Shown here piece after piece: positions 1-8,488 of a DNA stretch of 64,000 nt; position 1 is the stretch's first letter, and each line of letters opens with the position of its first letter. Both the position numbers and the translations under genes were made by a program. The DNA is from an uncultured Woeseiaceae bacterium (lineage in GTDB: Bacteria > Pseudomonadota > Gammaproteobacteria > Steroidobacterales > Woeseiaceae). The notes beneath the pieces are model-generated. The model did no database searches. It was not told the origin of the DNA and saw only the letters and a program-made list of their open reading frames with translations. Location of the stretch: contig CALZJH010000003.1 in the NCBI GenBank assembly GCA_945787845.1, positions 310,001 through 374,000 of the forward strand, in the 5' to 3' direction.

Positions 1-755
1 TCGAACAAGCCCACCATGAAGTCGGTTGTTTGCCGAGCGGTCTCTGCCTCGATCTCGGCGATCCCGCGCTGTTCCTCGGCCTCGATTCTCGCGAGGTAAG
101 CCGTGACGGCGAGCCCCGATGTGATCGTCATGCCAATCAATGCCGCTGTTGTTAGCATCATCATGCGCCGCTGGCGGCGATGCGCTTCTCGTCGCGCAAG
201 ATCGTCATAACCAACCCCGAGCATGCCGGCGAGCAGCTTGAGTTTGGCTGAATGCTTCGGGTCTTTGCCGGGTCTCGCATCGGCGGCGATGGGCTCGCCT
301 TTCATGTCGGTCAGCTCGCCGTCGTCACCGATTTCATAGATAAGTGCCGGTGGAAAGCACTCGTCGTCAGCCGTCGCGGGGTTCGCCGAAGCACCAGGCT
401 CGCCATCGACGATCAGCGCGAATATCCGGTGCGAGCGACCGAGGCGTTTGTACGACTTTATCTCTTCATTGGTCCACTTGGACCTGGCCGCCCGGGGAGA
501 ACAAATCACGATCTGGCAGGCCGAGTCTTCGAGGGCCTGGGTCAGCGTGTCACCGAGACTGGTCGACGTCGCGAGTTCCTCGCGGTCGCGAAAAACAGGC
601 GCGAATCGCTCTGGCACCGGCCCATAGGGCGTCTCCTGACCGATGAGTCCTTTCGGCGGGCGGTAGCTTTCCAGCGCCTTGTGCAACCACGATGCCCATT
701 TCTCATCGGCATGGCTGTAGCTGATGAAAGCCTTGTACTTGTAAGTTTTTGCCAC
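1..755 (-). CDS. TIR-domain membrane protein, C-terminus beyond window
   Basis: The gene runs off the left edge, leaving 251 residues. Residues 8-115 form a TIR domain: it opens with AFISYSHADEKWASWL, and SPRAARSKWTNEEI (86-99) matches the segment of TIR NADases that holds the catalytic glutamate, so NAD+ cleavage is possible. One membrane helix follows at about 199-219, then a charged helical segment. In related TIR-TM proteins a TPR region comes next, but here it lies outside the window. The start is GTG at 755-753. A TAA codon lies immediately upstream in frame, so no longer start exists, and a weak AGAG precedes it. Such proteins are annotated as signalling or defence proteins; no defence partner gene is visible, so the role is inference. 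Confidence 0.8.
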   Translation of the reverse strand, partial: MAKTYKYKAFISYSHADEKWASWLHKALESYRPPKGLIGQETPYGPVPERFAPVFRDREELATSTSLGDTLTQALEDSACQIVICSPRAARSKWTNEEIKSYKRLGRSHRIFALIVDGEPGASANPATADDECFPPALIYEIGDDGELTDMKGEPIAADARPGKDPKHSAKLKLLAGMLGVGYDDLARREAHRRQRRMMMLTTAALIGMTITSGLAVTAYLARIEAEEQRGIAEIEAETARQTTDFMVGLF

Positions 756-797
756 TTAACTCTGATTGGTGTACGTCGATCGTTTACCGACTGGATC

Positions 798-803
798 AGT
801 ATA
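798..803 (-). promoter_or_regulatory. Candidate -10 box for the TIR gene
   Basis: Read leftward, TATACT stands about 43 bases before the GTG start of the TIR gene. It is a good sigma-70 -10 match and would give a leader of roughly 35 bases. No convincing -35 hexamer is visible, so this is a weak call. Confidence 0.3.
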
Positions 804-936
804 GAGGAATCGCCGTTCGATCATAGTCTCTGATCACCCAGCGAGGATAACCATAATCGCCCCGGAATAGCTTAGAATGCCGGCACTCTCATCTTGACGC
901 TCAGCAAAGCCCAAGTGAGAGCTAACTCCCAGAAAA

Positions 937-973
937 GCGGGTGTAGTTCAACGGTAGAACATCAGCTTCCCAA
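937..973 (+). pseudogene. Truncated tRNA-Gly(CCC): 5' half only
   Basis: These 37 bases are identical to the 5' half of the intact tRNA-Gly(CCC) at 8180-8253, from the first acceptor base through the end of the anticodon loop. The 3' anticodon strand, T arm and acceptor 3' strand are missing. What follows (TCGGAGTCGCTG) does not rebuild the cloverleaf. About 70 bases upstream, including a -10-like TTAGAAT and a TGAGAGC block, also align with the leader of the intact gene at nearly the same spacing. The copied segment therefore included the promoter. It cannot produce a tRNA. Confidence 0.85.
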
Positions 974-1108
974 TCGGAGTCGCTGAGTTGGCCACATCAC
1001 TAACCGCTTGATTTGCGTGGTCCTGTGACCATCGAATTCAAAGAGTTAGATCACCCAGCAGTAACCAAATGAGTCTAGTGAGATTTCTGAGTATGCTCAG
1101 AAGTAGCC
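974..1108. other. Intergenic stretch after the tRNA remnant
   Basis: No open reading frame with a usable start and no stable hairpin is visible here. The last part (from 1061) resembles the sequence after the tRNA-like remnant near 60.5 kb. Together with 756-936, which holds the TIR promoter region and the copied tRNA leader, it makes up the gap between the TIR and BCCT genes. Confidence 0.5.
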
Positions 1109-1117
1109 TCACATTTT
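1061..1117 (+). repeat. Weak repeat shared with 60515-60571
   Basis: The segment beginning GTAACCAAATGA aligns without gaps to 60515-60571. I count roughly two thirds identity, with runs GTAACCAA, TTTCTG and GTATGCT in register. Both copies lie downstream of a tRNA-like remnant. The last bases overlap the 3' end of the BCCT gene. The match is short and diverged, so common origin is not certain. Confidence 0.35.
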
Positions 1118-2692
1118 GACTTGCCGCAACCGCGAGTCTTTTTTCCACTCGTGCCTGAGTCCCTTGTAGAGGCTCACGCAGCACAATAAAAGCACGATCG
1201 AAAACGGCAGGGCGGTTGCAATAGCCCCGGCCTGCAATGCACCCAATACCTGGCCGCCGCCGCCGAAAAGCAGAATCGCGGCTACCAGTCCTTCCATCGA
1301 TGCCCAGAAGATACGTTGGGGGATCGGTGCATGCAGCTTGCCGCCGGCCGTGATCGTGTCGATAACCAACGATCCGGAGTCCGACGATGTCACAAAGAAG
1401 ATAAGTAGCAGGATGATCGCGAAGCTCGATACGATTTCGACCATTGGCAGATTGGCGAGCATGTGAAACAGGACAAGGGACGCATCCGTCATGGGTTCAG
1501 CGATCTTCCCCAGTCCTGCCTGGGCCTGCGTGATTGCAGTGGTACCAAAGACCGTAAACCAGATGACACTGACACCGACGGGCATCACGAGCACAGCGGC
1601 GAGGAACTGGCGGACCGTACGGCCCTTGGAGACTCGGGCGATGAACATGCCGACGAACGGTGACCAGGAGATCCACCACGCCCAGTAGAAAATCGTCCAG
1701 GTCTGGTACCACTCGAAATCGGCCCGGTCGAACCAGTTCGCCAGCGGGATCATGCTCTTGATGTAGTGCACCGTGTTGCCTGGGATACCGACAAGGATGG
1801 CGAGCGTCGGGCCGGCCAGCAGGACGAACAGCAACAGCACGATCGCCAGCACGATGTTGATGTTGCTAAGCACCTTGATGCCTTTATTGATACCGCGGAT
1901 GACCGACAGCGTTGCGAGTGAGGTGATACCGATGATGATGCCAATCTGGGTCGTGATGCCCGGATCGATGCCAAACAGGATGTGCAGCCCTGCCGCAGCC
2001 TGCATCGCACCGAAGCCCAGTGACGTCGCCAGGCCGAACAGTGTGGCGAGGACGGCCAGGATGTCGATGACGTGACCGCTCCAGCCCCAGACGCGCTCGC
2101 CGAGCAGCGGGTAGAAGCAGGACCGAATTGTTAGCGGAAGCCCTTTGTTATAAGTGAAGAAGGCCAGCGACAGACCCATGATGGCGTACACGGCCCAGGG
2201 ATGCAGACCCCAGTGGAAAATCGTTGCGCTCATCGCCAGGCGCCGTGCTTCTTCGGTTCCTGCATAAACGTTCAGCGGAGTGCCCGACCACCCCGAGAAA
2301 TATGCAAGTGGCTCCGCCGCACCCCAAAACAGCAGTCCAATACCGACGCCGGCTGAAAATAGCATTGCGAGCCAGGAAAGCGTGCTGAATTCAGGCTTCG
2401 CCGAAGGGCCACCGATACGGATGCGGCCGAACGGCATCACGGCGAACAGAATGCAAAAGCCGAAAATAATTACGATGCTGCTGCTGAACAGCCAGTGCGC
2501 GTGTTCGAGCGACCACGCCCGGGCGCCCTCGAGAATGCCCGCGGCACCGACCGGTGCTATGAGCGTGCCGACCACAAACAGCGTGATCAAAAGCGCGCTC
2601 CCAAAAAATACGGGATTGTGCACATCCATGCCCAGGAGCTGGATGTTGTTCTCGCCAATCTCGTGGTCGATGTCGTACTGGTATTTGGGCAT
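1109..2692 (-). CDS. BCCT-family betaine/choline/carnitine transporter
   Basis: The 527-residue inner-membrane protein has about twelve hydrophobic segments and the BCCT signature YWAWWISWSPFVGMFIAR, followed by KGRTVRQF. The family imports quaternary ammonium compounds (glycine betaine, choline, carnitine) by Na+ or H+ symport or exchange, for osmoprotection or as nutrients. The N-terminal segment MPKYQYDIDHEIGE is hydrophilic, and the C-terminal tail is short, so a long osmosensory tail is absent. I place the start at ATG 2692 because AGGA lies six bases upstream. A TTG 18 bases further out has no such site. The substrate cannot be read from sequence. It is the only leftward gene here, convergent with nothing and followed by tRNA debris. 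Confidence 0.92.
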   Translation of the reverse strand: MPKYQYDIDHEIGENNIQLLGMDVHNPVFFGSALLITLFVVGTLIAPVGAAGILEGARAWSLEHAHWLFSSSIVIIFGFCILFAVMPFGRIRIGGPSAKPEFSTLSWLAMLFSAGVGIGLLFWGAAEPLAYFSGWSGTPLNVYAGTEEARRLAMSATIFHWGLHPWAVYAIMGLSLAFFTYNKGLPLTIRSCFYPLLGERVWGWSGHVIDILAVLATLFGLATSLGFGAMQAAAGLHILFGIDPGITTQIGIIIGITSLATLSVIRGINKGIKVLSNINIVLAIVLLLFVLLAGPTLAILVGIPGNTVHYIKSMIPLANWFDRADFEWYQTWTIFYWAWWISWSPFVGMFIARVSKGRTVRQFLAAVLVMPVGVSVIWFTVFGTTAITQAQAGLGKIAEPMTDASLVLFHMLANLPMVEIVSSFAIILLLIFFVTSSDSGSLVIDTITAGGKLHAPIPQRIFWASMEGLVAAILLFGGGGQVLGALQAGAIATALPFSIVLLLCCVSLYKGLRHEWKKDSRLRQVKM

Positions 2693-2861
2693 GAGGCGTC
2701 CTGGGGCCAAAAAACTTAGTGCACTCAGTAATTAACCGTTAGGCACGCAAGTTTTCATTCGTATCTGGAGGCGGTCATTCTGGCGAAAAAATAAGAAAAA
2801 TCAAGGATAAAGCGATGATTAACCTGACGGGTGCTCTGAGCGGCGCCGAATTGCACTCTGT

Positions 2862-2899
2862 ATACTTCGTACACTAAGTATTCTAAACTTCGCTAAGTA
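2862..2899 (+). promoter_or_regulatory. Repeated CTAAGTA / inverted ATACTT-AAGTAT upstream of TonB receptor
   Basis: Just upstream of the TonB receptor, ATACTT (2862-2867) and AAGTAT (2876-2881) form an inverted repeat around an eight-base spacer. CTAAGTA occurs at 2874-2880 and again at 2893-2899, 19 bases apart. A TTGCAC at 2851-2856 could be a -35 element. The arrangement suggests an operator/promoter for the receptor, but the regulator is unknown. Confidence 0.35.
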
Positions 2900-2945
2900 A
2901 GTTCAAATCTGACTCTAACAAGCTCTATTTCAAGCGGGGACCCCC

Positions 2946-5495
2946 ATGCGAACCAGGATTTCGACGCCGCGGCAATGTGCGGTGGCAGCCGCTGTGGCAG
3001 TCGCGCTCAGTGCACCGGCAGCCAACGCACAAAACTCCATCGAGGAAATAACCGTCACGGCCACCAAGCGCGAAGAATCGTTGCAGGACGTGCCCGTTGC
3101 AGTAACGGCGCTGACCGAAACAGCGCTCGAGGAGATCGGCATCACCAATTTTGCTGACTACGTGCTGGAGCTTCCCGGCGTCACGGCGGGCGGCAGTGGT
3201 CCGGGCCAGAATACCGTTTATATTCGTGGCGTTGCCTCGACGACGCCGAATCTCACGACCGCGGGCGTCGCAGGCCTCACGCCCAACGTGGCGTTCTACC
3301 TGGACCAGCAGCCGTTGTCGCAACCCGGCCGCAACCTGGATGTCTACGCAGCCGATCTGCAGCGTATCGAGGTCCTGTCCGGACCGCAGGGTACGCTGTT
3401 CGGCGCGAGTTCACAGGCCGGCAACGTACGGCTGATCACGAACAAGCCTGACCGCGGCGACATGTACGGCAGCCTCAAGGCGGGCGCCGGGGCGATTACC
3501 GAAGGCGACATGAACGCGAACGTCGAGGTCATGCTGAACCTCCCTGTCAGCGAGACGTTTACACTGCGCGGCGTCGCCTACTACGACAAGAAGGGCGGCT
3601 ATATCGACAACATTGCCGGTACGCGTGACGCGAGTGAGAGCGCTCGCTTCAGGCCTGCCGGTACGGTGCGCGACAACGGCGTGCCGGTTAGCGCGCAGCG
3701 TGGCGGATTCCAGGCAGGCGCTGACCTGAGTGGCGTCACCTTCCTCGACGCCGACAACAGCACGCTGGTCGAAAAAGACTTCAATGAAACCGAGTACAGC
3801 GGCGTGCGCGTTTCCGGATTGTGGGACATCAATGACAACTGGAGCCTGCTGGTCTCGCACCAGGTGCAGGACATTGAGTCCGACGGCGTATTTTTCGCGG
3901 ACCCGGACCTTGGCGACCTCGAAATTCAGCGCTACTCGAATGACCGTATCGAGGACAGCTTCAGCAATACGAGCTGGACCCTCGATGGCATGATCGGCGA
4001 ACTCGAGGTCGTGTACACGGGCGCATTTACCGACCGCGAGACCGACCAGGTCGTGGACTACTCAGACTACCTGTTCGTGGGCCAGTACCTGCCGTACTAC
4101 ATTTGCGACGGCTCGGTAACGTACCCGGGCGGCGCTCCGGCCGGTACCTGCCAGGCGCCCAACCTGTTTGTCGACAGCGCAACGCAAACCGAGACGATGA
4201 CGCACGAGATTCGCTTCCTGACGGATGCGTCGAAGAGCTGGCGGGTGACGGCCGGCGCTTTCTACAGCGATCTCGAGTTGCAGGAACTCAACGACTTCAC
4301 GTATCCCGGATCGGTCAATGCAATTGGTTTTGACGGCGTGTCGACTGGATTTGCGCCAAACTACCCGTTGACGAACACCAGCGTTACGGGCGTCGTGGGT
4401 AACGCCCAGGAGGGTTGGTATTCCGACCCGGGCCCGTTCCCCGAAGGTGTGATTTTCCGGAATGACGTACTGCGGACCGACGAGCAGCTCGGCTTTTTCG
4501 GTGAGGTGACGTTCGACCTGAACGAGCAGTTCTCCCTCGTCCTTGGCGCTCGCTGGTACGACATCGAGGTCGATCTCAAGGGCAGCGCAAATTCGTCGTT
4601 CTTCAATCTCGGCCAGACAGACGACGCACAGGCGTTCGGCACGAATATTTCAGCGCAGTTCGCGCCCGACAACACGGTTGGTGCGCCGGATAAGGCCGCC
4701 ACCGACGGCACGATCTTCAAAGTCACGCTGGACTGGCGACCGACCGACGATCACATGGTTTACGCGACTATCTCGGAAGGATTCCGCCCGGGCCTGCTCA
4801 ATCGCCCCGGCGGTGCCTCCGGACCGAACAACTTCACGGTGCCGTACGCGCTCGACACGGATGACGTCACGAATGTCGAGTTCGGCATGAAGTCGAGCTT
4901 CCTCGATAACACCCTGCAGTTTAATAGCAGCCTGTTCTTCGTGGACATCGAGCGTCTGCAGACGACGATCTTCGATCCGAGCATCGTGAACCTCTTCTTC
5001 TCCGATAATGCGGCCGACGCCGAGGTGAAGGGCATCGAGGGCAACTTTATCTGGCTGCCACAGGCTGCCGAGGGCTGGACCGTGACGGGGGCGTTCTCAT
5101 TCCTGGATACCGAGATTACCGACGTCATCACGCCGACCAACGACGTGCTGAATGGCGATGAACTCGCATTTGCACCGAGCTTCCAGGGCAACCTCCGTGC
5201 TCGTTACGAATGGGACTTCAGTAGCAGGCCCTGGGTCGGCCACGTCATGCCGAGCGTGTCGTTTTCGTCCGATTCATACAGTGACATCATTACGATCAAC
5301 CGGGACAAGATCGACAGCTGGTTCATGGCTGGCGTGACGGCAGGCGTCACAACGGACACATGGTCGGCCGAATTGGTGATCACCAACCTGACCGATGAGC
5401 GAGCCGAAGTCTCTCGCAATTTTGTCTTTGACGCCCGGCGCATAAGCTACGCGCAGCCGCGGACCATCGGCGTACGAATGAGCTGGGATTTTTGA
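2946..5495 (+). CDS. TonB-dependent outer-membrane receptor
   Basis: This 849-residue protein starts with a signal peptide (cleavage expected after APAANA) and a TonB-box/plug start EEITVTATKREESLQDV. A plug domain follows, with PQGTLFGASSQAGNVRLITN, then a 22-strand-type barrel with many aromatic strands, ending in the outer-membrane signature RMSWDF. It would import a large substrate across the outer membrane using TonB-ExbBD energy. Substrate is not readable; the closest general type is the pesticin/vibrioferrin-like or carbohydrate/lipid receptor group. The next gene, a TPR-sulfotransferase, overlaps its stop by four bases, so the two are co-expressed. GGGGA precedes the ATG. Confidence 0.93.
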   Translation: MRTRISTPRQCAVAAAVAVALSAPAANAQNSIEEITVTATKREESLQDVPVAVTALTETALEEIGITNFADYVLELPGVTAGGSGPGQNTVYIRGVASTTPNLTTAGVAGLTPNVAFYLDQQPLSQPGRNLDVYAADLQRIEVLSGPQGTLFGASSQAGNVRLITNKPDRGDMYGSLKAGAGAITEGDMNANVEVMLNLPVSETFTLRGVAYYDKKGGYIDNIAGTRDASESARFRPAGTVRDNGVPVSAQRGGFQAGADLSGVTFLDADNSTLVEKDFNETEYSGVRVSGLWDINDNWSLLVSHQVQDIESDGVFFADPDLGDLEIQRYSNDRIEDSFSNTSWTLDGMIGELEVVYTGAFTDRETDQVVDYSDYLFVGQYLPYYICDGSVTYPGGAPAGTCQAPNLFVDSATQTETMTHEIRFLTDASKSWRVTAGAFYSDLELQELNDFTYPGSVNAIGFDGVSTGFAPNYPLTNTSVTGVVGNAQEGWYSDPGPFPEGVIFRNDVLRTDEQLGFFGEVTFDLNEQFSLVLGARWYDIEVDLKGSANSSFFNLGQTDDAQAFGTNISAQFAPDNTVGAPDKAATDGTIFKVTLDWRPTDDHMVYATISEGFRPGLLNRPGGASGPNNFTVPYALDTDDVTNVEFGMKSSFLDNTLQFNSSLFFVDIERLQTTIFDPSIVNLFFSDNAADAEVKGIEGNFIWLPQAAEGWTVTGAFSFLDTEITDVITPTNDVLNGDELAFAPSFQGNLRARYEWDFSSRPWVGHVMPSVSFSSDSYSDIITINRDKIDSWFMAGVTAGVTTDTWSAELVITNLTDERAEVSRNFVFDARRISYAQPRTIGVRMSWDF

Positions 5496-7480
5496 CGCCT
5501 GACGACCTGTCCTCGGTTCAAGAGAAGATCGTTGCGAAGCGCTTCGATGAGGCGCTTCGCAACCTCGGGTCCATCCTCGAAGGTGCGCCGGAGAATCCTG
5601 ACGCCCTTTACATGAGTGCGGTTTGCCATCGCTACCAGGGTGATTGCGAGACTGCACTGGGTGTTCTCGACCGGCTCAAGGACCTGCATCCCGAGCACGG
5701 CCGTGCCTACCAGGAGGAGGGCCACAACTACCGCGATCTCGGCAGGGCGGACGATGCGCTGCGCGCGTACGCGCGCGCCTGCCGTTTCAACCCCGCGCTG
5801 GAAGCCAGCTGGCGCGGCCAGCTGGCGATCCTGAGCAGCCATGGACGGCATGCCGAGGCCGCGCAGGTACAGGCGCAGGTCGAACGCCTGGGTGCACTGC
5901 CCAAACCGCTGCTTGCCGTTACGGATCTCATTGCACAGGGCCGTATTCTCAAGGCCGAGGATATCTGCCGGCAGTTCCTGAAGACGGTGCCGCATCATGT
6001 CGAGGGTATGCGCCTGCTTGCCAGTATCGGAAGCCGCTTGGGCGTACTGGATGACGCCGAATTTCTGCTCGAGAGCGCCGCCAGGCTCGCGCCGGACAAT
6101 ATCCAGGTACGCATCGATTACATCCAGGTATTGCGCAAGCGCCAGAAGTTCGAGCGCGCCCGCGAAGAGGCGCAGCGGCTGTTGCAGACGTCGCCCGACA
6201 ACGTGCAGTTCCTCTCTCTGTATGCCATCGAGAGCATGCAAACAGGCGACTACGCGACGGCGCTCGACGCGTTCGATGAGGTACTGACCAAGCTGCCGGG
6301 AGATCCGGGAACCCTGACCTCGAAGGGGCACGCACTGAAGACGCGCGGTGACTACGACGCGGCCGTCGAGGCCTATCGAGCGGCGCTCGCCAGCCAGCCG
6401 GGTCACGGCGAGGCCTATTACTCGCTGGCCAATCTCAAGGTTTATACCTTCAGTGACGCCGAGGTCTCGGCGATGGAGGGACAGGTTGAGAATACGGGCG
6501 ACCTGTCCTACATGGATCGCGTCCACCTGCATTTCGCACTCGGCAAGGCGTACGAGGATCAACAGGATTTTGAAAAGTCGTTTCGCTGTTACGCGCGTGG
6601 CAACGAGCTCAAGAAAGCCCACAGTCGCTACGACGCCGACCAGATGACGGAAGATCTTGCCGCGCAGCGGGGTGTCTGCACGGCCGAGTTCTTTGCCGCA
6701 AGGGCCGGCTTTGGTGAGGACGCACCGGACCCGGTCTTTATCCTCGGCCTGCCAAGAGCCGGGTCGACGCTGCTCGAACAGATACTGTCCTCACACAGCC
6801 AGGTTGACGGCACGCTCGAACTGCCGAACATCCTGTCCCTGTCACAGCGGTTGCGCCGCATGGGGAGGGGCGGAGACAGCAAACCGTATCCTGAGAACCT
6901 TGCAGAGCTGTCGAGTGAAGAATGCACAGAGTATGGGCAGGAATTTATGCGCGAGACGCGCATTCACCGCCAGGACGCCCCGTTTTTCATTGACAAGATG
7001 CCGAATAACTTCAGGCACATTGGCCTGATCAAACTCATTCTGCCGAACGCCAAGATCATAGATGCGCGCCGGCACCCCATGGCGTGCTGCTTCAGCGGCT
7101 ATAAACAACTGTTTGCCGAGGGACAGGAGTTCACCTACAGCCTCGAGGACATAGGTCAGTATTACCGCGACTATGTGCAGCTGATGGACCACTGGGACGA
7201 TGTGTTGCCGGGTTTTGTGCTGCGCGTTACAAACGAAGATATCATCGAGGACCTGGAGGGCCAGGTACGTCGAATACTGGCCTTTTGTAACCTGCCTTTC
7301 GAGGAGGCCTGCCTCGAATTTCACCGCACCCGGCGCAACATCCGCACCCCCAGCTCGGAGCAGGTTCGGCAACCTGTCAATCGCAGCGGCCTGGACTACT
7401 GGCGTCACTACGAGCCGTGGCTGGAGCCGCTCAAAGACAAGTTAGGTGCGGATATTCGTCGCCGTTTTGCCATAGAATGA
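5492..7480 (+). CDS. TPR-repeat sulfotransferase-family protein
   Basis: The 662-residue protein has an N-terminal half of tetratricopeptide repeats (about 10-400; for example NPDALYMSAVCHRYQGD). A sulfotransferase fold follows, with the 5'-phosphosulfate loop LPRAGSTLLEQ near residue 420 and a DARRHP segment in the region of the 3'-phosphate-binding site. The family is normally PAPS-dependent; the acceptor is unknown. The start is TTG at 5492, overlapping the receptor stop in TTGA, which implies translational coupling. No signal peptide is seen, so it is probably cytoplasmic. Receptor plus TPR-sulfotransferase pairs recur in receptor-rich gammaproteobacteria, but the functional link is not established to my knowledge. 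Confidence 0.88.
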   Translation: MTPDDLSSVQEKIVAKRFDEALRNLGSILEGAPENPDALYMSAVCHRYQGDCETALGVLDRLKDLHPEHGRAYQEEGHNYRDLGRADDALRAYARACRFNPALEASWRGQLAILSSHGRHAEAAQVQAQVERLGALPKPLLAVTDLIAQGRILKAEDICRQFLKTVPHHVEGMRLLASIGSRLGVLDDAEFLLESAARLAPDNIQVRIDYIQVLRKRQKFERAREEAQRLLQTSPDNVQFLSLYAIESMQTGDYATALDAFDEVLTKLPGDPGTLTSKGHALKTRGDYDAAVEAYRAALASQPGHGEAYYSLANLKVYTFSDAEVSAMEGQVENTGDLSYMDRVHLHFALGKAYEDQQDFEKSFRCYARGNELKKAHSRYDADQMTEDLAAQRGVCTAEFFAARAGFGEDAPDPVFILGLPRAGSTLLEQILSSHSQVDGTLELPNILSLSQRLRRMGRGGDSKPYPENLAELSSEECTEYGQEFMRETRIHRQDAPFFIDKMPNNFRHIGLIKLILPNAKIIDARRHPMACCFSGYKQLFAEGQEFTYSLEDIGQYYRDYVQLMDHWDDVLPGFVLRVTNEDIIEDLEGQVRRILAFCNLPFEEACLEFHRTRRNIRTPSSEQVRQPVNRSGLDYWRHYEPWLEPLKDKLGADIRRRFAIE

Positions 7481-7502
7481 AGGCGAGGAGCGACGGACAA
7501 CC

Positions 7503-7988
7503 ATGAAAGATTACGATGAGATCCTGATTTCATTGCGCCGCATCATGCGCGCCACTGATTTGCAGTCGCAGCAACTGTCGCGGCAATCGGGTCTTACGGT
7601 CCCGCAGCTGCTGGTCATGCAGGCCATTGCGAAAGAGGGCAGTCCGTCAACGAGTACCCTGGCCCGGCACATCGTCGTGTCGCAGGCGACCGTGACGCGC
7701 ATTATCGACCGGCTCGAGCGAGACGGTCTCGTGAAACGGGAAAAGTCGAGCAAGGACAAGCGCGTGGTTAACGTGCGTTTGACCGATGCCGGGAACGCCA
7801 AGCTCGAAGTCGCGCCCGAGCCGCTACAGGCCGAGTTTCTGCGCAGGTATCGCGAGTTGGAAAATTGGGAACAACAAATGCTCAAGTCGTCGCTGTTGCG
7901 CGTCGCATCCATGATGGACGCTGAACACCTCGACGCCGCCCCAATACTGCAGACGGGCGCAATCGTCGAAGGCCAGTCGGATAAGTAG
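7503..7988 (+). CDS. MarR-family transcriptional regulator
   Basis: A 161-residue winged-helix protein. The DNA-binding part includes STSTLARHIVVSQATVTRII, followed by the wing DGLVKREKSSKDKRVVNVRLT, which carries the conserved D-R of MarR proteins. Flanking helices form the dimer interface. MarR proteins usually repress nearby genes and release DNA on binding small aromatic or lipophilic ligands or on oxidation. It starts 22 bases after the sulfotransferase gene and is likely in the same transcript, so the receptor/sulfotransferase unit is a plausible target. GAGGAG-like sequence precedes the ATG. Confidence 0.9.
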   Translation: MKDYDEILISLRRIMRATDLQSQQLSRQSGLTVPQLLVMQAIAKEGSPSTSTLARHIVVSQATVTRIIDRLERDGLVKREKSSKDKRVVNVRLTDAGNAKLEVAPEPLQAEFLRRYRELENWEQQMLKSSLLRVASMMDAEHLDAAPILQTGAIVEGQSDK

Positions 7989-8116
7989 AACCACTGCTCC
8001 TGGTGCACGATGCGCAGATCGGTTGGCCGCCGCAATTCGATACTTCAATAGCTCAAGATTGGGCTATTAGGGCCTCAGGATTGGCTGGTTACTTCTCCAA
8101 TTGCCTCAGAATCGCT

Positions 8117-8167
8117 TAGAATCAATTGCCTCTCACTTTCGCGTTCACCAGGAGCGAGGTGAGAGCC
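8117..8167 (+). promoter_or_regulatory. tRNA-Gly promoter (-10) and leader hairpin
   Basis: TAGAAT at 8117-8122 is a good -10 box 58 bases before the tRNA. Between it and the tRNA, CTCTCAC (8130-8136) can pair with GTGAGAG (8159-8165), giving a hairpin in the primary transcript. The truncated copy at 937 keeps the same -10 spacing and the CTCTCA/TGAGAG pair although the loop sequence differs, which supports a conserved leader structure. Confidence 0.45.
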
Positions 8168-8179
8168 TATCCCTGGTTT

Positions 8180-8253
8180 GCGGGTGTAGTTCAACGGTAG
8201 AACATCAGCTTCCCAAGCTGAGAATGAGGGTTCGATTCCCTTCACCCGCTCCA
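8180..8253 (+). tRNA. tRNA-Gly (anticodon CCC)
   Basis: A complete cloverleaf can be folded. The acceptor GCGGGTG (8180-8186) pairs with CACCCGC (8243-8249). The D arm is GTTC/GAAC. The anticodon stem TCAGC/GCTGA encloses the loop TTCCCAA, with anticodon CCC at 8212-8214. The T arm contains GGGTTCGATTCCC. The CCA end is encoded (8251-8253). It reads the glycine codon GGG. Confidence 0.97.
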
Positions 8254-8488
8254 TCGCCTCAGATTCTGTCTCCAGATGCCCACTTGTGGGGCGGCCAAGG
8301 TGGGACAAATGCAGCCAGATCTGGGTGTCGAAGACGTCCCATGCGTGGCCGGTCTTGTCCCTTGACCGTTCGCATCACCAACCCTAGCGTGGACCGAGTC
8401 TAAACCGAGAGGTCTCGAGTTCGTCAATCGGCGCGACGGGGCTATCGATAACAAACAACAAGCATGGAAGATGGAGGCAAAGGGGACG

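Noticed and set aside
5447..6622. Leftward frame of 391 codons opposite the TPR-sulfotransferase
   Set aside because: It is antisense to a gene with clear TPR repeats and a sulfotransferase motif. No family pattern is visible in the leftward protein.
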